The position numbers and the translations under genes are program-made. Shown piece by piece: positions 33,099-40,591 of a stretch of 45,248 bases of DNA. Each line of letters starts with the position of its first letter. Position 1 is the first letter of the stretch. Source of the stretch: Bacteroidota bacterium (lineage in GTDB: Bacteria; Bacteroidota; Bacteroidia; Chitinophagales; Chitinophagaceae); NCBI GenBank assembly GCA_018267915.1, contig JAFDXN010000055.1:1-45248 (forward strand). Reading direction: 5' to 3'. The notes below the pieces were generated by a model, which ran no database searches, had not been told where the DNA came from, and saw only the letters and a program-made list of their open reading frames with translations.

Positions 33099-33654
33099 TC
33101 ACTCCCTCGCTCAGCGCATATACATACACAGCGTAATTAATCACATCAACCACCGTGTCTCTCACCTTCTCATCGACATTAGCGGGCTTCTCACCGGGCT
33201 TGCAGAGCGACTTCAAGCGCATCAGCTTATCGAGCAACCTTACGAGCACACCATGAGCCGGCGTTTCAACCAACCCCAGTTTTGCCGACATCTTCAAATT
33301 AGCAAGCGTGTCGCCGTTTTGTTGTTCACTGCGGTTGTAATCGGCGCCTTTCTTCTCGACAAGCGATAATGCTTCGGCGCAGAGCGACTTGTGCAACTCG
33401 GTGACGGCTTCTAATGTGTGTCCTGTCGGAAATAGCACGTCGAGCTGTTCGTCTTTCTCTTGTGATACGTATTCTGTCATCTGTCTTATGCTCTCCTTTA
33501 ATCTCCGCTCTTTCACCTCAGCGGCATGCTTCCAATAAGCCCTACTGCCTACACCTCCTGCAGCCAAGGCGTGTCCGTACCAACTCATTGTTGCGCCGTA
33601 GTCACTCACAAGCTGGATCAAGTCGGCTTTACTTCTCGCCTGTTCTTCGCTCAT
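33091..33654 (-). CDS. DUF1599 / MazG-like nucleotide-metabolism protein, 187 aa
   Basis: The C-terminal half has KKGADYNRSEQQNGDTLANL, then HGVLVRLLDKLMRLKSL and DEKVRDTVVDVINYAVYVYAL. This order (KxxDY, DK-x2-RL, D-x2-D-x2-NYA-x3-Y) is that of DUF1599 and all-alpha NTP-pyrophosphatase-like phage proteins. The N-terminal half is helical and specific to this protein. A role in nucleotide-pool control is inferred from family resemblance only. Confidence 0.65.
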   Translation of the reverse strand: MSEEQARSKADLIQLVSDYGATMSWYGHALAAGGVGSRAYWKHAAEVKERRLKESIRQMTEYVSQEKDEQLDVLFPTGHTLEAVTELHKSLCAEALSLVEKKGADYNRSEQQNGDTLANLKMSAKLGLVETPAHGVLVRLLDKLMRLKSLCKPGEKPANVDEKVRDTVVDVINYAVYVYALSEGVSA

Positions 33655-33861
33655 CTACCTCTCCTCGGTGATCACGTAACCACCGCCGATCACGTAATGC
33701 TCGCCATTGGTACTATCGAACTCAATGACGCCGTCATGCAGCTTGTAGCTATTACAGTAAACGCCATAGCCGCGACTCGTCACATAGTATTTCCCGCGTG
33801 GCGGAGCACTGCCGATCAACAAGCATAAGGTGAGAAGAAATCCAATAATATACAGATACAT
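33655..33861 (-). CDS. Small membrane or secreted protein, 68 aa
   Basis: ATG 33861 lies 2 bases after the upstream stop; the upstream extension is less likely. Residues 1-18 are hydrophobic (MYLYIIGFLLTLCLLIGS), then APPRGKYYVTSRGYGVYCNS and a beta-rich tail. A signal or anchor followed by a small beta domain. No family recognised. Confidence 0.6.
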   Translation of the reverse strand: MYLYIIGFLLTLCLLIGSAPPRGKYYVTSRGYGVYCNSYKLHDGVIEFDSTNGEHYVIGGGYVITEER

Positions 33862-33863
33862 CC

Positions 33864-34088
33864 CTAAAACTCTCCCATCCAAGGTCCTTGCTCTTTCCGT
33901 CGGTCTTCGTTTATTGCTTTGAATTTAGCAATCAACCAAGACTCAAGCGATCCTTTCTCTTTCAGCACGTCGTAATGCAAGAGCTTAAGCATCTCGCGAT
34001 CTTCCTGCGAGATACGAACATCGCTTTCATACTTGTCGATGATATTCGCTCTTTTGAGTTGAGCGGCGGCGACGTAATCGGCTGTCAT
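33864..34088 (-). CDS. Hypothetical protein, 74 aa
   Basis: ATG overlaps the previous stop (TAATG). Helical and charged (YVAAAQLKRANIIDKYESDV, QEDREMLKLLHYDVLKEKG). TAG stop. No family recognised; coupled within the accessory operon. Confidence 0.65.
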   Translation of the reverse strand: MTADYVAAAQLKRANIIDKYESDVRISQEDREMLKLLHYDVLKEKGSLESWLIAKFKAINEDRRKEQGPWMGEF

Positions 34089-34705
34089 TAATACACCTCC
34101 AACAAGCTGCGTATCGGCTGATCTGCAACCATGGGCAAAGTCGCAATATCAGCTTTTATAGATCGCTTATAACTCTCGACACTAACGCGATGACGGCGCT
34201 CGGCTCTCAGCCTTTGAATGTATTTTTTCAGCTCGCCTTCATATCGATACCATTCAGATCTTACACCCACTCTGTAAGCCGCCCAGGGCGTGCGAAAGGC
34301 ATGCTCTTCTTCTTGCTCTCCAAGCCGCACGTAAAGTAATTTCATAGCTGGAGACAAATAAGCGCCCATAACCCGGCGACGCCAGCTATTAGAGAATCCA
34401 AATTTAACGAAGCCCGCGTCTTTGACTATATAAAGAATACCGATAGTCTGTCTGGAAAACCGCTCTTTCTTCTTTTCCTGTCTAGCTAGCGCCTTATCAC
34501 GCCCTCGCTCACTACGCTCATATTTTTTTGTTGCCACAGCCTTGCAACTCAAACACTCACTACCAATTCCGTACAAGCGAACACAGTGTTTTCTCATTTG
34601 ATGTACGGGCTTCCACTCGAAGCATTCATTACAGTACACCTCGATCGGCTTCCCGTCCTCGCCTAAGCGAAAACGCTCTGCGCCCCTGAGTTTCTCACTC
34701 CTCAT
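34088..34705 (-). CDS. Zinc-ribbon plus GIY-YIG-like (T5orf172/MUG113) protein, 205 aa
   Basis: ATG 34705 is preferred, just past the upstream stop region; a longer frame to 34807 overlaps the neighbour. The N terminus has YCNECFEWKPVHQM and GSECLSCKAV, two CxxC pairs of a zinc ribbon. The C-terminal half has IGILYIVKDAGFVKFGFSNS, then WRRRV and a later GVRSEWYRYEG, typical of T5orf172/GIY-YIG-type domains. This suggests a DNA-nicking or DNA-binding role; activity is not proven. Confidence 0.7.
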   Translation of the reverse strand: MRSEKLRGAERFRLGEDGKPIEVYCNECFEWKPVHQMRKHCVRLYGIGSECLSCKAVATKKYERSERGRDKALARQEKKKERFSRQTIGILYIVKDAGFVKFGFSNSWRRRVMGAYLSPAMKLLYVRLGEQEEEHAFRTPWAAYRVGVRSEWYRYEGELKKYIQRLRAERRHRVSVESYKRSIKADIATLPMVADQPIRSLLEVY

Positions 34706-35144
34706 TATCAACCATCCCATTCTCGACCAATTCAACAACGAGATTCTCGATAAGCTGTCTTGCCTTTCGCGCGTACCAGCCTTGTTTGGCATCTTCAGCG
34801 ATAACATTGAGCATGAGTTGTTTTGTCGGCTTGCTTGTCCACGTCGGTCTTAACTGCTTTTGTATCTCACCGAGCAGCCTTTCTTCCGAGTTGTCTCTTA
34901 TGCTTCTTATGCGGTTCAGAAGGTCGCCTGTTGTCGATTCGAGTGACATGCCGAGGGTATGGCAGAGGTCTTGAACAAATGCTTTTTGCTCTGCGACAGT
35001 CTCGGTCAGTGCAGTATTTTCGAGTGCGATCTTTGAGACGTATTCGGGGAGCGATTGCAAAGGGAATACTTGCGTCTTACCCTGGGTAATCCATGCGATA
35101 GATTGGCGCTCTTTCCCTGTCGGCACTTCGACTACATATTTCAT
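34695..35144 (-). CDS. Hypothetical helical protein, 149 aa
   Basis: ATG overlaps the preceding stop (ATGA). N-terminal domain with AWITQGKTQVFPLQSLPEYV, which resembles a phage anti-repressor-associated or Rha-like start, then a coiled coil (TALTETVAEQKAFVQDLCHT) and a C-terminal helical part. No firm family assignment. Confidence 0.6.
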   Translation of the reverse strand: MKYVVEVPTGKERQSIAWITQGKTQVFPLQSLPEYVSKIALENTALTETVAEQKAFVQDLCHTLGMSLESTTGDLLNRIRSIRDNSEERLLGEIQKQLRPTWTSKPTKQLMLNVIAEDAKQGWYARKARQLIENLVVELVENGMVDNEE

Positions 35145-35590
35145 TCCGACACCTCGCCGAGGACCACGTCTTCGCTCTTCTGCGCCTTCGGCGCCTGCGG
35201 CTCAAGAGTATATGTAGTTACTTTTGCCTCCTGGTCTTCAATTCGTCCATCCGCATACTCAATACTGATAACCTCTTCGACTTCGCATTGTCCGGGGGCC
35301 GCTTCTTGCCGTAATTGCTTGAGTATTCCGCCTTTTCTCTTTCTTTCTTCGTAGCTGTCGACTTCCTTTAGTAGCGCAAACAGCGCCGACTTGAGCTCTC
35401 TAGCGGTCGGAATATCAATGACGCATTGCATTGGTCCAATAGCAGCAATGACTGCGGTTATATTTCCCGCTGGCGCAGTGTAACTTCGGACGCTAAGCGC
35501 CCCGTCTCCATGCCCCAAGAATTGGAAGTACTTCTCCGGCTGTATCAACTCGCCTTCCCTCCGAAGAATGCAGCGGTCTTTTGGCTCCAC
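35141..35590 (-). CDS. Hypothetical protein, 149 aa
   Basis: GTG start at 35590, preceded by AAAGAG. Residues 1-80 are a compact alpha/beta domain (YFQFLGHGDGALSVRSYTAP, CVIDIPTARELKSALFALLK); the C-terminal 60 residues are acidic and flexible. It overlaps the upstream gene by 46 bases. No family recognised. Confidence 0.6.
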   Translation of the reverse strand: MEPKDRCILRREGELIQPEKYFQFLGHGDGALSVRSYTAPAGNITAVIAAIGPMQCVIDIPTARELKSALFALLKEVDSYEERKRKGGILKQLRQEAAPGQCEVEEVISIEYADGRIEDQEAKVTTYTLEPQAPKAQKSEDVVLGEVSE

Positions 35591-35955
35591 TCTTTGTCAT
35601 TGTGTGCCGCAGGCGTATTACTACCGCCAGTAGTACCTTCTGCCTTCGTCGGAGCATCGACCGTGAAGCAAGTAATGACGATCTCGCTTCCTGTTGTACC
35701 GTCCTTCTTCTGGAACAGATTCACCTTCATCTCTGCGATCTCCGGCAACTCTATCAGCTGTTTCTCTTTGTAGATGAGCGTAAACGCCTCGGCGTCTGGT
35801 CCTACGACCTTGATAGATACCTTTTGATTCGCGTAGCCTTTTTCGTTTGCAGTCTTTTTCTCTTCGTCGGTATATGCCTTGAAGCTTATCGATCCTGATG
35901 CGACCGCACAATTGGCGCTGATCTTCCTGGGTGTCTCGAACAAATATACTTTCAT
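35545..35955 (-). CDS. Hypothetical protein with beta-rich core, 136 aa
   Basis: ATG after AAGAGGAG. Strands such as KVYLFETPRKISANCAVASG, VSIKVVGPDAEAFTLIY, SEIVITCFTV, followed by a Gly/Thr-rich linker and a final helix (WSQKTAAFFGG). The layout (beta core, flexible linker, short C-terminal peptide) is like small ssDNA-binding proteins, but no acidic tail is present. First gene of its operon. Its promoter element is at 36035-36047. Confidence 0.6.
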   Translation of the reverse strand: MKVYLFETPRKISANCAVASGSISFKAYTDEEKKTANEKGYANQKVSIKVVGPDAEAFTLIYKEKQLIELPEIAEMKVNLFQKKDGTTGSEIVITCFTVDAPTKAEGTTGGSNTPAAHNDKEWSQKTAAFFGGKAS

Positions 35956-36034
35956 TGGTTCTCCTCTTGTGCACCGCCTTCGGTGTCATCTCTTCGCGCC
36001 TCAAGTTTAAGACACCCTCGAAGACGCGCCAAGA

Positions 36035-36110
36035 GAGCCAATCTATATAGCGGGAACCAAAATAAATGCCGCGCATTTAGATCCTGTACGCCCAGCATTT
36101 AGAATCTGTA
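36035..36110 (-). promoter_or_regulatory. Promoter element copy 2 and two activator-like repeats
   Basis: TATAGATTGGCTC (36047-36035, minus strand) is identical to the element at 32192-32180. Upstream lie two 16-mers, TACAGATTCTAAATGC (36110-36095) and TACAGGATCTAAATGC (36088-36073), exactly 22 bp apart, two helical turns. Direct repeats spaced like this upstream of a promoter that lacks a good -35 suggest an activator site. Confidence 0.55.
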
Positions 36111-36211
36111 TATTCGCAGTTAGATTTAATGTTTGATTTTCAAAAGCCTGTTCGTATGCGTATATAAAGGACCGGACTGCGGACAACAGACGAAGTCTTA
36201 TTACGCGCGCG

Positions 36212-36350
36212 AGATTAGTACTAATCTAACTATTTGTTTATTACTATTAAACAGTTCGATTATCGAATAGTACTAATCGATTAGAACTCATCTAACTGTT
36301 AGATGAACTAATCGAACAGTTCGATTAGTACTAATCTAATAGTTAGATTA
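36212..36350. repeat. Nested palindrome block, AT-rich
   Basis: Six inverted repeats in 140 bp: AGATTAGT/ACTAATCT (36212-36227); TTCGAT-T-ATCGAA (36255-36267); CTAATCGATTAG (36273-36284); CATCTAAC-T-GTTAGATG (36289-36305); arms ACTAATCGAAC around one A (36307-36329); GATTAGTACTAATC (36323-36336), overlapping the last; and TAATCTAA-TAG-TTAGATTA (36332-36350). CTAATC or its complement GATTAG recurs seven times. No gene crosses it. Candidate origin or multi-operator region. Confidence 0.7.
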
Positions 36351-36391
36351 TCTATTTATACATTCCGGGCTTAAAAGCATTGCTTTCCTTG

Positions 36392-36414
36392 AACCCCTTG
36401 TGCCCCAAGGGGTT
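36392..36414. terminator. Stem-loop between nested palindromes and the 36477 gene
   Basis: AACCCCTTG and CAAGGGGTT form a perfect 9-bp stem around TGCCC. It lies downstream of the leftward gene 36477-36743, so it may end that transcript. The closest T-run is on the plus strand (GATGCCGTTTTT). Confidence 0.6.
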
Positions 36415-36476
36415 GATGCCGTTTTTGCCTGTTTATTTATGGGGTATGTGTCAACAAAGTAACCAAGCCAAGAGGT

Positions 36477-36743
36477 TTAGTGGGCTTGCTTTTCCAGCTC
36501 TCCCAGTCCGTATTTGTTCATCTCTTGCCAGATGTCTTTTTGGTTCGCATCCAGCCTTGCCTGCCAGACTCTACCGGTCTCTTTATCCAGTAAGAATTGA
36601 TCTCTCGCTGCCAAGGAAGACTGGTAAATCTCATACCGATTACCGGGCTTCAAAGTGTCAATAATGACCTTTGAGAAACAAATCAGGATTAAACCTATTA
36701 TTGTCCCAGACGCCCAAATTGCGCCCTTGGCGAAATCACTCAC
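36477..36743 (-). CDS. Single-span membrane protein, 88 aa
   Basis: GTG 36743 is preferred because GGGAGG lies 8 bases upstream; a longer frame to 36869 lacks a site. Residues 6-26 form a membrane helix (GAIWASGTIIGLILICFSKV), followed by a soluble helical tail (LDANQKDIWQEMNKYGLGEL). It is divergent from the integrase. A superinfection-exclusion or lysogeny-conversion role is possible but unproven. Confidence 0.65.
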   Translation of the reverse strand: MSDFAKGAIWASGTIIGLILICFSKVIIDTLKPGNRYEIYQSSLAARDQFLLDKETGRVWQARLDANQKDIWQEMNKYGLGELEKQAH

Positions 36744-36886
36744 TTGCTTGTCCTCCCAACACTTTAGATACAGTGTTTTCCCTATGGCGAGATATATGCA
36801 TGAAATATAATCTTTGTGTAATGGCTTAAATCCCCGCCAGTCAAGCGTTTTACATCCGAAGACATACAATTATATGGCTGTTCTAT

Positions 36887-36906
36887 TAATACGAAGTTTC
36901 GTATTA
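36887..36906. promoter_or_regulatory. Palindromic operator, copy 1, before the second recombinase
   Basis: TAATACGAA-GT-TTCGTATTA, a perfect 9+2+9 palindrome. It covers the likely -10 TATTAT of a rightward promoter and lies between the divergent genes 36743 (minus) and 36930 (plus). A near-copy lies at 38326-38345. Probably bound by a phage repressor. Confidence 0.65.
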
Positions 36907-36929
36907 TAAGCAGTGGAGGAATACATTAT

Positions 36930-37883
36930 ATGCCAACTTTATCCGCGATCCTTGACGAATACCTCACCCTTCATAACGACCGCCTTAGATCTGTCACGAA
37001 GGTCCAATACAGGCTCTTTATCAACTCGTGCTTCCCCGAATGGCTTGACCGCGAACTTGCCGATATCACCAGGGACGAATGCATTGTCCGCTATCAGGAG
37101 CTCTGCCAAAAGACATCCAAACGCGCCAAATCGGGAGGCAAAGGGCAAGCTGATAACGGCTTCCGCGTCTTGTGTGCTCTTATTGAGTACTCCACCGCTA
37201 TGCATAACGTGCCGGTGCTCAATCCTGTCAAACAGATGCGCAAGATACTGCGCCCTAACCGACTCAAGAACCGGGAAGGACACATACCAGCGCATTTGAT
37301 TCCCGCATGGACAGAAGAAGTCCTAAAGCTCCACCCGACCATCCGAGACATCAATATATTCTGGGCACTCACCGGTTGCAGGCTAACGGAGACCAGCGAG
37401 ATGCTCTGGGACTGGGTCGACTGGCGTAATCGCATGATCATTATTCCGGGCGATTTCACCAAAAACCATCGCCCCCACAAGGTACATTTAAACGGCTATC
37501 TCATGCTTATGCTGCAAACCCGGCAATACTTCTTCGGGACCTCCCCTTACATTTTTGGCAGCATCCAAGATCCTTTTATGCCATTCAATAAAAACTGCAA
37601 GCCTTATTTAAAGATAGAGGCAAAGTTAGGACCCGAAGCAGAGGCTAATCCTCATGCCGTGCGGCATACCTTCGCCACCACGGCACGTACCGCTGGCTTG
37701 AGCGAGGAGGAGGTCGCGGTCTTAATTAACCATAAGTCCACCACAGTTACATCGGGATATATACATCAGCCTTTTGACCAGATCCGACCGCTCTGGGAAA
37801 CTGCGCAAAATGCAATGATGCAACGACTCGGACTAAGGACCGAGAAGCGACGTTATTTTATGCCCGCAGAGAAAGTTAGCTAG
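36930..37883 (+). CDS. int: Tyrosine integrase adjacent to attP, 317 aa
   Basis: ATG after GGAGG. Catalytic residues: Arg151 in TGCRLTE, Lys178 in FTKNHRP, His242 and Arg245 in HAVRHTF, His268 in INHKS, and Tyr277 in SGYIH. The first 110 residues carry the core-binding helices (LDEYLTLHNDRLRSVTKVQY). A terminator follows at 37908, and the tRNA-Leu half at 37961 is 78 bp downstream of the stop, the usual int-attP order. Controlled by the palindromic operator upstream. Confidence 0.92.
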   Translation: MPTLSAILDEYLTLHNDRLRSVTKVQYRLFINSCFPEWLDRELADITRDECIVRYQELCQKTSKRAKSGGKGQADNGFRVLCALIEYSTAMHNVPVLNPVKQMRKILRPNRLKNREGHIPAHLIPAWTEEVLKLHPTIRDINIFWALTGCRLTETSEMLWDWVDWRNRMIIIPGDFTKNHRPHKVHLNGYLMLMLQTRQYFFGTSPYIFGSIQDPFMPFNKNCKPYLKIEAKLGPEAEANPHAVRHTFATTARTAGLSEEEVAVLINHKSTTVTSGYIHQPFDQIRPLWETAQNAMMQRLGLRTEKRRYFMPAEKVS

Positions 37884-37907
37884 ATTTACCCCGCCCATAG
37901 AGACGAG

Positions 37908-37938
37908 AAAGAGGCACCGTAACTGGTGTCTTTTTCTT
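37908..37938 (+). terminator. Terminator of the integrase gene
   Basis: AAAGAGGCACC and GGTGTCTTTTT pair along 11 bp (two GT pairs) around GTAACT, followed by more T (TTTTTCTTTT). Confidence 0.75.
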
Positions 37939-37960
37939 TTGTTTGGTTTCGCAATCTCAA

Positions 37961-38014
37961 CTCAAAATCAGCCGGAGCAAACACTCCGTGTCGGTTCGAC
38001 TCCGACCTTCGGCA
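37961..38014 (+). other. attP core: 3' half of a tRNA-Leu(CAA) gene
   Basis: Starting at the anticodon loop CTCAAAA (37961-37967, anticodon CAA at 37963-37965), it contains the 3' anticodon strand, a long variable arm (CGGAG-CAAACA-CTCCG), the T-arm GTCGG-TTCGACT-CCGAC and the acceptor 3' strand CTTCGGC with discriminator A (38014). No 5' half is present upstream, so it cannot be a functional tRNA. Such a 3' half next to int restores the host tRNA after integration. Confidence 0.85.
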
Positions 38015-38066
38015 AACTTTTAGAAGTCAAATTGGACTGCAGGCAATAGTTTCCGGGGTGCAAACA

Positions 38067-38294
38067 ATGTCAAAACCACGTCAGAAAGAGCTTCACGCCT
38101 TCATCGCCTACCTACTGGAAAAACACGAATGCTCTAACTTAAAGGAGCTTTCCGAAAAGACCGATATCCCATATACAACTCTTATCGAATACGCCCGACC
38201 CGATGGGCAGAAGGCATATAAAAAGATACTCGAAGATGCTCAAAAGCTAGGTGTGGAGCCAGGTCTGTGGCTGTCAAAACTTGCGCAGATTTAA
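38067..38294 (+). CDS. Small helix-turn-helix protein, 75 aa
   Basis: ATG 38067 is preferred; the frame open from 37926 runs through attP and has no site. The middle has NLKELSEKTDIPYTTLIEYA, a helix-turn-helix pattern (helix, turn at D-I-P, recognition helix YTTLIEYA). The place between int/attP and the early genes suggests a lysis-lysogeny regulator or excisionase. It may bind the operators at 36887 and 38326. Confidence 0.65.
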   Translation: MSKPRQKELHAFIAYLLEKHECSNLKELSEKTDIPYTTLIEYARPDGQKAYKKILEDAQKLGVEPGLWLSKLAQI

Positions 38295-38325
38295 CGGATT
38301 TAATGCCTCAAAGTCATTGACGGCA

Positions 38326-38345
38326 TAATACGAAGTTTCGTAATA
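38326..38345. promoter_or_regulatory. Palindromic operator, copy 2
   Basis: TAATACGAA-GT-TTCGTAATA differs from copy 1 (36887-36906) at one position. It lies after the HTH gene and directly before a terminator. TAATAT at its end could be a -10, in which case any transcript would meet the terminator at once. Confidence 0.6.
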
Positions 38346-38346
38346 T

Positions 38347-38400
38347 AACCCTGTAATCAATCGAACGTGTTTCGCACTTCTAACTGATTGCAGGGTTTTT
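38347..38400 (+). terminator. Long-stem terminator after the helix-turn-helix gene
   Basis: AACCCTGTAATCA (38347-38359) pairs with TGATTGCAGGGTT (38385-38397), one GT pair, and a T-run follows. The loop is long (25 bases). It ends transcription from the HTH gene or attenuates a promoter overlapping the operator. Confidence 0.65.
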
Positions 38401-38517
38401 CGTTTTCTACAACTAAATACACATCCGGTTAAGCGGCTCGCAGTGCGACTCTCTAACCGGTTCAGTTACGCCCGGTTTTCACTGTATGGCGTAGTTACTT
38501 CTACGCGAGGAGGTTAC

Positions 38518-38727
38518 GTGCTGATAGCAAAAGTGTCCGAGAATCACCAGGTCGAGGACGGTACCAAGTTTGTCGAGTATTCCTATATCTGCCAAGCTGA
38601 CGACAAAGACGAGCAGGTCTTTATGGATCACATCGCCGACGCTCTAAAGCAGTCTAGCGAGATGTCGATCAAAGCCTGCAACGGCGGCTTTTCAATCAAC
38701 TTTGTAGAGCAGGTGGAAGCAGTATGA
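38518..38727 (+). CDS. Hypothetical protein, 69 aa
   Basis: GTG 38518 after AGGAGG at 38508-38513; the longer frame to 38443 has no site. Compact alpha/beta sequence (LIAKVSENHQVEDGTKFVEY, FMDHIADALKQSSEM). A 6-bp hairpin GCGTAG/CTACGC precedes the ribosome site. The stop overlaps the next start (ATGA). First gene of the recombination block. Confidence 0.7.
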   Translation: MLIAKVSENHQVEDGTKFVEYSYICQADDKDEQVFMDHIADALKQSSEMSIKACNGGFSINFVEQVEAV

Positions 38728-39608
38728 GCGCATCCACCGACACCCCCAAGCTTCGCATGTCATCGCTGTCCACTTTCGCTGATTGCCCTCGTCGAGGCGC
38801 CTTCCGTCAGTTTGCCGCGATCATCGCCGAAGTGTCCGAGAAGTTTGGTAGACCGATTGACACTTCTAGACCTTTTAAAGGGAGCCGTGCGGCAAGGCTC
38901 GGGCACGCACTCCACCGCAAGATCGAACTCTTATTAAACGCCAAAATGGAATCTCAGGTAGCGCCACAAGAGCTCGTCGAGCAAGCAACCTTGGAGACTT
39001 TATACGAAGGCCCGCCGCTAAGAAATCCGACAGATGCGCCCGAGCTCGCTTGGGACGACCTGCCGGAAGACGACAACATCGCCGACGTCGAGACTGCGCT
39101 CAAGATGATCGACAACATGAGCAGCGCAATCGACAAGCACGTTGCTAAAAGCAAGCCGCTTGCTCTTGAGCGTTTTATATCGGCTCCTTTTGCCGGCTTC
39201 GAGCTCACCGGGCATCCGGACCAAATCGACGAAGAGATTATCGTCAAGGACAACAAAAGCCATAGCGGCACGAATCCTAAGTATTACGGTGAGCAGTTTG
39301 GCGGCTATGGGCTGATTTTAAAAGAGATGGGCGAGAAGCCGACAGCGCTTGAGCAGAACAACTTCCAACGGCTCAAAGAGAAAGAGTCACCGCTAAGGGT
39401 CATGCAGTACATCGTAGATGACGTGATCAAAGACGCTGAAAACCTTATTCACCGAACCGCAAACAACCTCGAAGCATATGTCGATAGTGGCGATCCTTCG
39501 GCGTTCCATGCAAACCCGCATAGCCCGCTCTGTTCGCCTAAGTGGTGTGATGCTTACGGTACAGACTGGTGCACAAGACACAAGCAAGGAGTGACGACAA
39601 TTGTTTAA
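38724..39608 (+). CDS. PD-(D/E)XK nuclease with Fe-S cysteines (Cas4/AddB/RecB type)
   Basis: 294 aa. Cys21 (FADCPRR) plus Cys270, Cys275 and Cys283 form the 1+3 pattern of the 4Fe-4S cluster in Cas4 and AddB nucleases. The catalytic core has His61 (GHALH), Asp166/Asp169 (GHPDQID), Asp176 and Lys178 (VKDNKS) and a QFGGYGLIL motif (191-199). A phage DNA exonuclease for recombination is likely; paired with the next gene it would form an exonuclease-annealing pair. No CRISPR is present. Confidence 0.85.
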   Translation: MSASTDTPKLRMSSLSTFADCPRRGAFRQFAAIIAEVSEKFGRPIDTSRPFKGSRAARLGHALHRKIELLLNAKMESQVAPQELVEQATLETLYEGPPLRNPTDAPELAWDDLPEDDNIADVETALKMIDNMSSAIDKHVAKSKPLALERFISAPFAGFELTGHPDQIDEEIIVKDNKSHSGTNPKYYGEQFGGYGLILKEMGEKPTALEQNNFQRLKEKESPLRVMQYIVDDVIKDAENLIHRTANNLEAYVDSGDPSAFHANPHSPLCSPKWCDAYGTDWCTRHKQGVTTIV

Positions 39609-40353
39609 AAAAGCTACCAAACAAAACCGACTCGCGAGAGTGCAAATACAAGGAGTATCCGGCAGTGGCAAAACGTACACAGCCTTGGCGCTGGCTAAAA
39701 CCTTCGCCGGTGAAAAGGGCAAGGTTGCTCTCATTGATACCGAGCATGGACGCAGCGAACTTTACAGCAACTTGTTCGACTTCGACGTTGCTAAGCTCAA
39801 TGTCTTCTCACCTGGCGCGTATATTGATGCACTCAACCAAGCAGCTAGAGCCGGATACAAAGCCGTCGTTATCGACAGCCTCTCCCATGCCTGGATCGGG
39901 CCCGGCGGAGTGCTCGAAATAGCTAATGGGGTCTTTGCCGGTTGGAAAAAAGCAACACCGGAACAGAACAGGCTGATCGAGGCATTATTGTCCTCTCCCG
40001 TACACATCATCTCTACTTGCCGCATGAAGACCGGTTATACCGTTGATAGAGATGCTACCGGCAAACAGGTCGTTACAAAGCTGGGGCTTGAAGTCGTACA
40101 GCGAGACGGCATCGAATACGAGTTTGACTGGGTATTCGAGATGAATCTTGATCACGACGCAAAAGTCATCAAGACGCCTTTGCCTGATATTGACGGCATG
40201 ACGTTTAAACGCCCCGGCAAAGACTTTGCCGAAGGCATCCTGAGATTCTTATCCGAAGGGATAACGACAACAGAACCAGCAGACGAAACCCCTACCCCGG
40301 AGCTCGTCGCCACAACCACCGCACCCAAAACAACAGAGAGGAAAATTCAGTAA
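39601..40353 (+). CDS. Sak4-like recombination ATPase (RecA-like core), 250 aa
   Basis: TTG start overlapping the nuclease end by 8 bases. P-loop GVSGSGKT (18-25), Walker B AVVIDSLSH (88-96), and a conserved later CRMKTGY. The core is that of AAA_24/Sak4 proteins of phages, which help pair or anneal single strands. The C-terminal 30 residues are Thr/Pro-rich and flexible. Coupled to the nuclease, it fits a phage recombination module. Confidence 0.8.
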   Translation: MFKKATKQNRLARVQIQGVSGSGKTYTALALAKTFAGEKGKVALIDTEHGRSELYSNLFDFDVAKLNVFSPGAYIDALNQAARAGYKAVVIDSLSHAWIGPGGVLEIANGVFAGWKKATPEQNRLIEALLSSPVHIISTCRMKTGYTVDRDATGKQVVTKLGLEVVQRDGIEYEFDWVFEMNLDHDAKVIKTPLPDIDGMTFKRPGKDFAEGILRFLSEGITTTEPADETPTPELVATTTAPKTTERKIQ

Positions 40354-40354
40354 T

Positions 40355-40591
40355 ATGCCGAAAAAAGTTCTACTCGCAATACCGCCCGCAATGCTTGAGT
40401 GCGTTGACGACAGAGCGCTGAAGGAGCATCGCACAAGATCCGACCTGATAAGAGAGGCTCTTCGCGCCTACCTGTCCCGTCCTGCCCTTGTTGATTTCCG
40501 CTCCCAGAATCAGATTGAGGCGACACCTGCGCCGGCAGTCGGCATCCTTCCGATGCACACACCGGCAACCTTAAACAGTTTCGGTACATAA
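40355..40591 (+). CDS. Ribbon-helix-helix protein (CopG/Arc type), 78 aa
   Basis: Starts one base after the previous stop. MPKKVLLAIPPAMLECVDDR gives the beta-strand and first helix, and RSDLIREALRAYL is the second helix, a classical ribbon-helix-helix order. The tail is disordered and proline-rich. It would bind DNA as a dimer and may regulate the block. Confidence 0.8.
   Translation: MPKKVLLAIPPAMLECVDDRALKEHRTRSDLIREALRAYLSRPALVDFRSQNQIEATPAPAVGILPMHTPATLNSFGT

Noticed and set aside
35621..36076. Minus-strand 151-aa open frame
   Set aside because: It is a shifted frame of the 35545-35955 gene, with unnatural Arg-rich composition.
36930..38014. Diversity-generating retroelement or transposon
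   Set aside because: No reverse transcriptase, variable repeat pair or transposase is seen anywhere in the window.
37926..38066. N-terminal extension of the HTH protein
   Set aside because: It would translate the attP tRNA half; the ATG at 38067 starts the recognisable domain.
38724..39608. Cas4-like gene as part of a CRISPR system
   Set aside because: No cas1, cas2 or array is present; the neighbours are phage recombination genes.
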